Below are positions 1 through 4,849 of a stretch of DNA of 9,195 nucleotides, in pieces. The stretch is from contig CAMPAF010000108.1 of the NCBI GenBank assembly GCA_946631535.1, forward strand, positions 1 through 9,195, written 5' to 3'. A program made the position numbers and the translations under genes. This DNA is from an uncultured Verrucomicrobiota bacterium. Lineage in GTDB: Bacteria > Verrucomicrobiota > Kiritimatiellia > RFP12 > UBA1067. Under the pieces are notes generated by a model. That model had not been told where the DNA came from, did no database searches, and saw only the letters and a program-made list of their open reading frames with translations. Positions within the stretch are counted from its first letter, which is position 1, and each line of letters opens with the position of its first letter.

Positions 1-560
1 GCGTCGAACTTCTTTCCCCGGAAGAGGTCGATGAAGTGGTCGCGCTTGAAGTCCGGCCCCCAGTTCTTCTCGTGGTACTCCTTCATGCCGTGGAACGGAT
101 GGCCCTTCGGATAGTCCACGCCGCTCCGCAGCTCGTACCAGTCCGGGTACAGGCGCGCGCCCTTGATGTACGGGCACCATGAGGCGAGCGACCAAAGCCC
201 CCAGTCGATGAAGATGCCGAACTTCGCGTCCACGAACCATTCCGGGCACGGATGCGTGTCCATCGACGCGCCCGTCGCCTTGTACTTCCCGGCGGCGTTC
301 GTCGCGTCCACCTTCTCCATCTGCTTCCGCGCGCGCGCCATCGTCTCCGCCGAATGGTCCCGCGCGATCTCGCGCAGGCTCTTCGGATAGAGGACGGGCT
401 TCCAGTCCTTCGGCCGCCGATACCCTTCAGGTGCCTCGGGCACAGCATCGATCACAGCCTGACGGGCACGCGCCAGCTCGTCCGCCGGTGCCGCCGCCTC
501 GCCATGTGCCGCCACAGCGGCCAGGAAAGCAGCTACCGTCATAATCATTTTAGCTGTCAT
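1..560 (-). CDS. GH29 alpha-L-fucosidase-like enzyme, N-terminal part
   Basis: The gene runs off the left edge, leaving 186 complete codons from the ATG at 558-560. In-frame ATGs at 546-548 and 540-542 are alternative starts, and no convincing ribosome site separates them. Residues 1-24 form a short hydrophobic secretion signal (TVAAFLAAVAAHGEA), so the enzyme should act outside the cytoplasm. Residues 25-105 are an Ala/Lys/Arg-rich leader, longer than usual for the family. From residue 107 the GH29 start is clear: EWFVDAKFGIFIDWGLWS, then PDWYELRSG (139-147), FHGMKEYHEKNWGPDFKRDHF (about 156-176) and DLFRGKKFD. Known GH29 enzymes have FGIFIHWG and an EWY motif, whose His and Glu bind fucose; here these are Asp119 and Asp140. 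The nucleophile and acid/base lie beyond the window. Family membership is well supported, but fucose as substrate is less certain. It lies downstream of a XylR-type regulator on the same strand. Confidence 0.85.
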   Translation of the reverse strand, partial: MTAKMIMTVAAFLAAVAAHGEAAAPADELARARQAVIDAVPEAPEGYRRPKDWKPVLYPKSLREIARDHSAETMARARKQMEKVDATNAAGKYKATGASMDTHPCPEWFVDAKFGIFIDWGLWSLASWCPYIKGARLYPDWYELRSGVDYPKGHPFHGMKEYHEKNWGPDFKRDHFIDLFRGKKFD

Positions 561-687
561 GATTAATCGCTCATTCCATTGTTGTGTTTCCTGAATCATC
601 AACTAAAAGCAATATGATTATTTTATCATGCCAACAGGTCGTCTCGCATTTACTATTATTGCAATAGTTGTTACGAAATATGCAATA
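561..687 (-). promoter_or_regulatory. AT-rich leader and promoter region of the GH29 gene with two small palindromes
   Basis: This 127-bp spacer is markedly richer in A+T than its surroundings and separates the regulator stop from the fucosidase start. It holds two short perfect inverted repeats: ATGAT-TATTTT-ATCAT at 614-629 and ACTATT-ATTGC-AATAGT at 652-668. Their place directly upstream of a sugar-hydrolase gene and downstream of a XylR-type regulator makes them candidate operators. Neither has a T-tract typical of a terminator, and I cannot pick out one convincing -35/-10 pair. Binding by the neighbouring regulator is inference. Confidence 0.35.
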
Positions 688-1872
688 TCATCCCCCTGCT
701 CTGCGACGATGTTCCGTAGGCGTGCACCCGCGTTCGGCCATGAATGCGTTGTAGAAATACTGGACGCGCGAGAACCCAGACCTTGCCGCGACCTCGGACA
801 TCGGCAACGTGGTCGTCGTCAGCAGGTGGCAGGCCTCGTCGATGCGCGAACGCATGATCTCCTTCTGCACGGTCGTGCCAAGGATGCGGCGGAAGGCGGA
901 TTCCACGACCGTATGCGAACGGCCGAGGTAGGAAAAGACGTCGGCGGCGGTCGTACGCCTGACGACGTTGCGCCGGATGAAGACGAGAGCGTCCGAAAGC
1001 CACGGCGGATCGACCGGGTAAATCTCCGTGGAGGCGCGTACCGTGACGTATTTCGGCCTGACGCGGACGACCACGTGTTCCCTGTTCGGATGGCGGAATC
1101 TGTCGGCAAGCGTATTGACAGCCATGCGCCCGATCTCGAAGGCGTTCGGATCGATGCTGGAAAGCCGCGGGACCGTGAATGCACACATGAGCGCGTCGTC
1201 GTCCACGCCGAGAATGGCCACGTCGTGGGGTACGTCCAGCCCAAGATCGCGGCAGACGCCCAGAACGTGCCAGGCCCGAAGGTCATGCGAGCAGAAGATG
1301 CCGACGGGCTTGGGCAGACTCCGGAGCCATGCCGCGAGCTGACGCCTGTCCCGCCCAGGGACAAGACGCTCGTTGCGGATGACATCCTCGCCGAAACGCC
1401 GAATGGCGTGTGGCGGCGCATGGTAGCAGCTGCATGAAAAATGGTTGAGGCGAAGCGTCCGCACGAATGCGTCGCGCCGCGCGTCCGAGAAACACACGCC
1501 GTCGAATCCGCAATAGGCGAAATGGGTGAATTTCCTCGTGATGAAATGCCGGGCGGCCTGCTGGGCCACGGCGACGTTGTCCGTGTCCACCACGTCGAAC
1601 CCCTCGGCGAAACCGCCGTTGTAGATGTCCACGACGGGGCGTTTCGTGGCGGCGAGCGCGGCGGCCAGCGTCTTGTCGAGGACCAGGGCCACGAATCCGT
1701 CAAATCCCCTCAAGTCGGCGGTGCGCACCGTCGTCCGCGGCTCGATCATGCGCAACTCCCAGTTCTCAAGGCCCTGCGCGGCTGCGGCGACGCCTTCGCA
1801 GACGCGTCGCCCCCACGCGCGCACGTGTTCAACGATGAGACCTACGCGACGATATCTGTCCTGCGCTGTCAT
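688..1872 (-). CDS. XylR-type AraC-family transcriptional regulator
   Basis: This 394-residue protein has two parts. Residues 8-285 are a LacI/periplasmic-binding-protein-like sugar sensor: RRVGLIVEHVRAWGRRVCEG at the start, DTDNVAVAQQAARHF (96-110), then the typical late segment PVGIFCSHDLRAWHVLG (189-205), DVPHDVAILGVDDDALMC (213-230) and LSSIDPNAFEIGRMAV (237-252). Residues about 290-390 are an AraC/XylS DNA-binding domain with two helix-turn-helix units; SRIDEACHLL, MSEVAARSGFS and YFYNAFMAERGCTPTEHRR are the recognisable landmarks. The order and length match E. coli XylR (392 aa). Such cytoplasmic regulators usually bind a monosaccharide and activate nearby catabolic genes. The ATG at 1870-1872 lies 15 bp after the upstream gene's stop and fits the start of the sensor domain; no Shine-Dalgarno is visible, and a nearby ATG at 1879 is out of frame. 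The fucosidase gene downstream is the obvious target, but the ligand cannot be read from sequence. Confidence 0.9.
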   Translation of the reverse strand: MTAQDRYRRVGLIVEHVRAWGRRVCEGVAAAAQGLENWELRMIEPRTTVRTADLRGFDGFVALVLDKTLAAALAATKRPVVDIYNGGFAEGFDVVDTDNVAVAQQAARHFITRKFTHFAYCGFDGVCFSDARRDAFVRTLRLNHFSCSCYHAPPHAIRRFGEDVIRNERLVPGRDRRQLAAWLRSLPKPVGIFCSHDLRAWHVLGVCRDLGLDVPHDVAILGVDDDALMCAFTVPRLSSIDPNAFEIGRMAVNTLADRFRHPNREHVVVRVRPKYVTVRASTEIYPVDPPWLSDALVFIRRNVVRRTTAADVFSYLGRSHTVVESAFRRILGTTVQKEIMRSRIDEACHLLTTTTLPMSEVAARSGFSRVQYFYNAFMAERGCTPTEHRRRAGG

Positions 1873-1887
1873 GCCACATGTCGAAAG

Positions 1888-3489
1888 CTAAATTATGAAG
1901 TCGTCGAACCGGCAGGCGGCGTAATCCACGAGATGGCGCGTCTTGGAGTCGAACGAAAGGCCGATGAGCCAGATGGGGCGGCCGTCGGCAAGATAGGGCT
2001 CGGCGTACTTCTTCTCGCGAATCTGCTTGAACGCCTTGTCCACCGGTTCGTCCACCTTCAGCTCGAAGATGTAGATGCCCTTCTTGTGCTTCGCCACGAT
2101 GTCGGCGCGTCCGTTCGACTGCCGGTCCTCCGAGACGACCTCGACCCCCTGCGACGCAAGGAGCGCGTAGAGGATACGCTCGTACGAAAATTCCTGGACA
2201 TCGTCCTCCTTTGGCCCGTATGGCAGGTGCGCGTAAATTGACTTGAGGCCGACGAAGAACTTCGGCCAGTTTGCGTGCAGCAGCGTCTTGCCGAGATTCG
2301 CGGCCCATACGTCCGTTTCCCCTGCGGCGACGCCGGCGATAAGCGTGGTAAGGTCTCGACGCACCTCCTCGTCGGGAACGCCGATCGTGTAGTCCTCGCT
2401 GTCCGCATCGTAATCCTTGACCGTGAGATAGCCCGACTGGAAAAGGAGGGCCGTGGCCGTGAGATTCCTGAGATCGGCGACGTCAAATGCGGCCGCCGGA
2501 ACGCCAGACATCTCTTCGTAGTCGATTGAAAGAAGATCCTCGCGCTTGAGGTAGTTCATCAGCATCGACGGACGCCCCGTCGTGGCCCACGTCGCCGTGA
2601 ATGCAGGCTCTTGATTGACGAGCGTATAGGCGACGGAAATCGGGTTGTACACGGTCGTCGCGACGTTTCTGGCGAACCGGAACCCGTTGTACCACCGCTT
2701 CATCTCCGCCCTGTAGTCCTCGTAGGACTTGCCCATCTTCGCCGCATGGGCGCGCAGATGCTCCTCAAAGTTTGTGGAAAGTTCCTCCTCCGTGTAGCCC
2801 AGCATCGTCGCGTATTCATCCTTCTGCGAAACATCGACGATGTTGCTCAGCGCCGAGAACACGGAGAGCTTCGTGAACTTCGAGACGCCCGTCATGAAGA
2901 GGAAGCGGATATCGCCCGTGCGGTTCTTCATCTGCGCGTAAACAGCCGAAAGCCTGTCGCGGATCTTCTCCGCGAAGTCGATGTCGTCAAGCGCATGCCC
3001 CACCGGCGCGTCGTACTCGTCAACGAGGATCACAACGCCTTTGTGGACGTCGTTGCCGGAGGCGTCTTTCTGGACAGCGAGCGTGTCGATCGCCCTGCCG
3101 AAGTTGTCCGGCATGGGAATTGATGCGTCATACGAGTACCCCGCCCGCTCCAGCCGGCTCTTGACATGATAGGCGAGCGAAGCCTCAAATTCGGCGAGAC
3201 TCGTGGTCGTGACGTCGTTGAACTCGAAGTGGATGATCGGATATGTCTCCCACTTCCAGTCCGTCTTGTCGATGTAGAGCCCCTCGAACAGTTCGCGCCG
3301 TCCCGAGAAGAGCGCCTTCAGCGCCGAGACCGTGAGCGACTTCCCGAACCGCCGCGGACGCGAGATGAAGAAGATTTTCGCATCCGGATCCGTGACCAGC
3401 CGATGTATGAACATCGTCTTGTCAACGTAGATTTTCCCTTCCCTTCTGATGGACGGGAAGTCGTGCGTATCTGTGGCTATCGGTCTCAT
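1888..3489 (-). CDS. AAA-ATPase-like protein with C-terminal PD-(D/E)XK nuclease-like domain
   Basis: The 533-residue product matches the architecture of the AAA-ATPase-like family (Pfam AAA-ATPase_like plus a PD-(D/E)XK domain, formerly DUF1703), abundant in gut anaerobes and of unproven function. The N-terminus shows the family opening FPSIRREGKIYVDKTMFIHRL (11-31), then a Walker A-like loop SRPRRFGKSLT (43-53), Walker B VVILVDEYDAP (152-162) and a sensor-like MTGVSKFTKLSVFSALSNI (199-217). At the C-terminus, GRADIVAKHKKGIYIFELKVD (460-480) supplies a nuclease-type D463 and E476-x-K478 core. I chose the ATG at 3487-3489: it opens directly on the conserved motif and has a -10 box nine bases upstream. 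A longer frame from 3573 would add 28 unconserved residues and read through the promoter. No signal peptide is evident, so it is probably cytoplasmic. It ends 15 bp before the regulator gene, so read-through into it is plausible. It does not obviously belong with the glycan genes. Confidence 0.88.
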   Translation of the reverse strand: MRPIATDTHDFPSIRREGKIYVDKTMFIHRLVTDPDAKIFFISRPRRFGKSLTVSALKALFSGRRELFEGLYIDKTDWKWETYPIIHFEFNDVTTTSLAEFEASLAYHVKSRLERAGYSYDASIPMPDNFGRAIDTLAVQKDASGNDVHKGVVILVDEYDAPVGHALDDIDFAEKIRDRLSAVYAQMKNRTGDIRFLFMTGVSKFTKLSVFSALSNIVDVSQKDEYATMLGYTEEELSTNFEEHLRAHAAKMGKSYEDYRAEMKRWYNGFRFARNVATTVYNPISVAYTLVNQEPAFTATWATTGRPSMLMNYLKREDLLSIDYEEMSGVPAAAFDVADLRNLTATALLFQSGYLTVKDYDADSEDYTIGVPDEEVRRDLTTLIAGVAAGETDVWAANLGKTLLHANWPKFFVGLKSIYAHLPYGPKEDDVQEFSYERILYALLASQGVEVVSEDRQSNGRADIVAKHKKGIYIFELKVDEPVDKAFKQIREKKYAEPYLADGRPIWLIGLSFDSKTRHLVDYAACRFDDFII

Positions 3490-3498
3490 CGGTTGGGT

Positions 3499-3527
3499 AT
3501 TGTACCATAATCGCATTGGGATACGAA
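3499..3527 (-). promoter_or_regulatory. Promoter of the AAA-ATPase-like gene, probably near-leaderless
   Basis: Read on the minus strand, a TACAAT -10 box lies at 3504-3499, preceded by TGG to give an extended -10 element. A weak -35 match (TTCGTA, 3527-3522) is 17 bases upstream. Only nine bases lie between the -10 and the ATG at 3489, so the transcript should start within a few bases of the start codon. An 11-bp palindrome, GGTA-TTG-TACC (3496-3506), covers the -10. A perfect 7-bp inverted repeat (AATCGCA at 3509-3515, TGCGATT at 3536-3542) brackets the -35 area and may be an operator. Confidence 0.5.
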
Positions 3528-3573
3528 CGGGCAATTGCGATTTTTGCACATTTGCGCACTCGCCTGCGCCCAA

Positions 3574-4785
3574 CTATTTCACGCGCCAGCGCGTGGCCAT
3601 GAGGCAGGTCTTCTGGCCGGGCTTAGGCTGCTGGTAGAAGACCGTCAGAATGTCGCCGTTCGCGAGGAGACACGAGGCCGGATAGCCGAGGTCGCCGTTG
3701 TGGCTGGGCGCAAGCGAAATCTCGTTTGCCACGTCCCATGTCTTGCCACCATCGTCCGAAATGCAGGCGAACTCGCCGAAGCCGGGATTCGCGAGGCGGC
3801 GGCCGTAGACGTTCACGAGCTTGCCGTCCGGCAGGACGAGGAGGTGCGGCGGAAGACCGAGCATGTCCGTCTTCTTCATCGGCGTCCACGTCTTGCCACC
3901 ATCGGTGGAAACGGTCTGGCGCATGTAGCCGTTGCCCTTCTTGGCAAGCCCCTTCCCGTCCTCGTCACCGTGGTAGCGCACCATGCCCACGAGCGTGCCG
4001 TCGGTGAGTTCCGCCACGTGCGGCTCGTGGAACATGTGCGTTTTCGCATTCTCGCCGTTCATGTCCGGGATGTCGGCGCAGAGCATCTGCCACGAGCGCC
4101 CACCGTCCGTCGAGCGTTCGGCTGAGATGAGGGAACGCCCCTTCGGACTTGTTCCGATCGCGGACTGGGAGAAGGATCGCCCGATCTGGAAAAGCGAACC
4201 GTCCTTCAGCAGGATGGGCCCGTGCGGGGTCTGTCCCTTCATGGCCAGCTTCTCCGGCTTCGACCACGTCTTGCCGTTGTCTTGCGAGCGGACGGCCCAG
4301 TTGCCGAGCGACGCGGCACGCACCTCGTCGGAAATCTTCTCGTCGTGGCGGACGTAGTCGGGATGTTTTGCGAGGATGCCCTGCGCACGGTAGGCGACGG
4401 ACGTGAAGTACGTCACGAGGATCTCGCCGTCCGGCAGCTGCACGATGCCGGCATCGCGGTCGTCGATTGGTCCGTTCGCGATCGTGACGGGCGCAGACCA
4501 CGTCTCGCCGTCGTCCGTGGAGCGGACCATCTGCACCTTGCCCCACGGGCAGATGTGCGAGTCGCGGTCGCCGGAGAAGACGGCCAGCAGGTCGCCGTTC
4601 GCCAACCTGCAGACGGTCGGCCAGCCGATGTAGCGGTCCTTCTCCACGCAGATTTCCCTCACCCACTTGATCTCCGCGCGCGCCTGCTCCTTCGGAGGCT
4701 GGCAGCTAGGGACATCGCTGCTTGCCGCCATGAGCGGCGCGCCCACGCAGCAAGCAACGAGAGACGACAGTATTTGCTTTTTCAT
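3574..4785 (-). CDS. Secreted sialidase-like (BNR/Asp-box) protein
   Basis: The 403-residue product begins with a Sec signal peptide (MKKQILSSLVACCVGAPLMA, 1-20) and is a six-bladed beta-propeller candidate of the sialidase superfamily. Five Asp boxes are visible: STDDGETW (89-96), SQDNGKTW (167-174), STDGGRSW (225-232), STDGGKTW (293-300) and SDDGGKTW (343-350). Other probable active-site segments are GWPTVCRLANGDLLAVFSGD (54-73), DDRDAGIVQLPDGEI (108-122), FHEPHVAELTDGTL (252-265) and LGYPASCLLANGDIL (366-380). Classical GH33 enzymes carry an FRIP arginine motif before the first Asp box. Here the equivalent stretch reads YIGWPTV, with no such motif, so true sialidase activity is doubtful and another exo-glycosidase or glycan-binding role is possible. 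The ATG at 4783-4785 is chosen over an in-frame upstream start at 4821 because it opens the signal peptide and sits six bases after a -10 box. It follows the FAD protein gene by 64 bp with its own promoter. Confidence 0.82.
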   Translation of the reverse strand: MKKQILSSLVACCVGAPLMAASSDVPSCQPPKEQARAEIKWVREICVEKDRYIGWPTVCRLANGDLLAVFSGDRDSHICPWGKVQMVRSTDDGETWSAPVTIANGPIDDRDAGIVQLPDGEILVTYFTSVAYRAQGILAKHPDYVRHDEKISDEVRAASLGNWAVRSQDNGKTWSKPEKLAMKGQTPHGPILLKDGSLFQIGRSFSQSAIGTSPKGRSLISAERSTDGGRSWQMLCADIPDMNGENAKTHMFHEPHVAELTDGTLVGMVRYHGDEDGKGLAKKGNGYMRQTVSTDGGKTWTPMKKTDMLGLPPHLLVLPDGKLVNVYGRRLANPGFGEFACISDDGGKTWDVANEISLAPSHNGDLGYPASCLLANGDILTVFYQQPKPGQKTCLMATRWRVK

Positions 4786-4811
4786 GCCGATATTGTACAC
4801 CATTCGGCATG
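4783..4811 (-). promoter_or_regulatory. Leaderless-type promoter and 8-bp inverted repeat at the sialidase-like start
   Basis: On the minus strand TACAAT (4797-4792) is followed by six bases and then the ATG at 4785, the spacing expected if transcription begins at the start codon itself. No good -35 is seen. A perfect 8-bp inverted repeat, CATGCCGA (4783-4790) and TCGGCATG (4804-4811), encloses the -10, and its downstream arm includes the start codon. This is a natural place for a repressor to block polymerase. That it is an operator is inference from position and symmetry. Confidence 0.5.
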
Positions 4812-4849
4812 GACAGGACATCCAGAAATATCAATAAATGAATTTTTCC

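Noticed and set aside
628..2241. Two long plus-strand open frames opposite the regulator and the end of the ATPase-like gene
   Set aside because: Composition is Arg/His/Glu/Val-biased and without recognisable domains; the minus strand encodes well-matched proteins.
3490..3573. Upstream extension of the ATPase-like gene to a start at 3573
   Set aside because: It adds 28 residues not seen in the family, runs through the -10 box and abuts the sialidase-like stop. The ATG at 3489 opens directly on the conserved motif.
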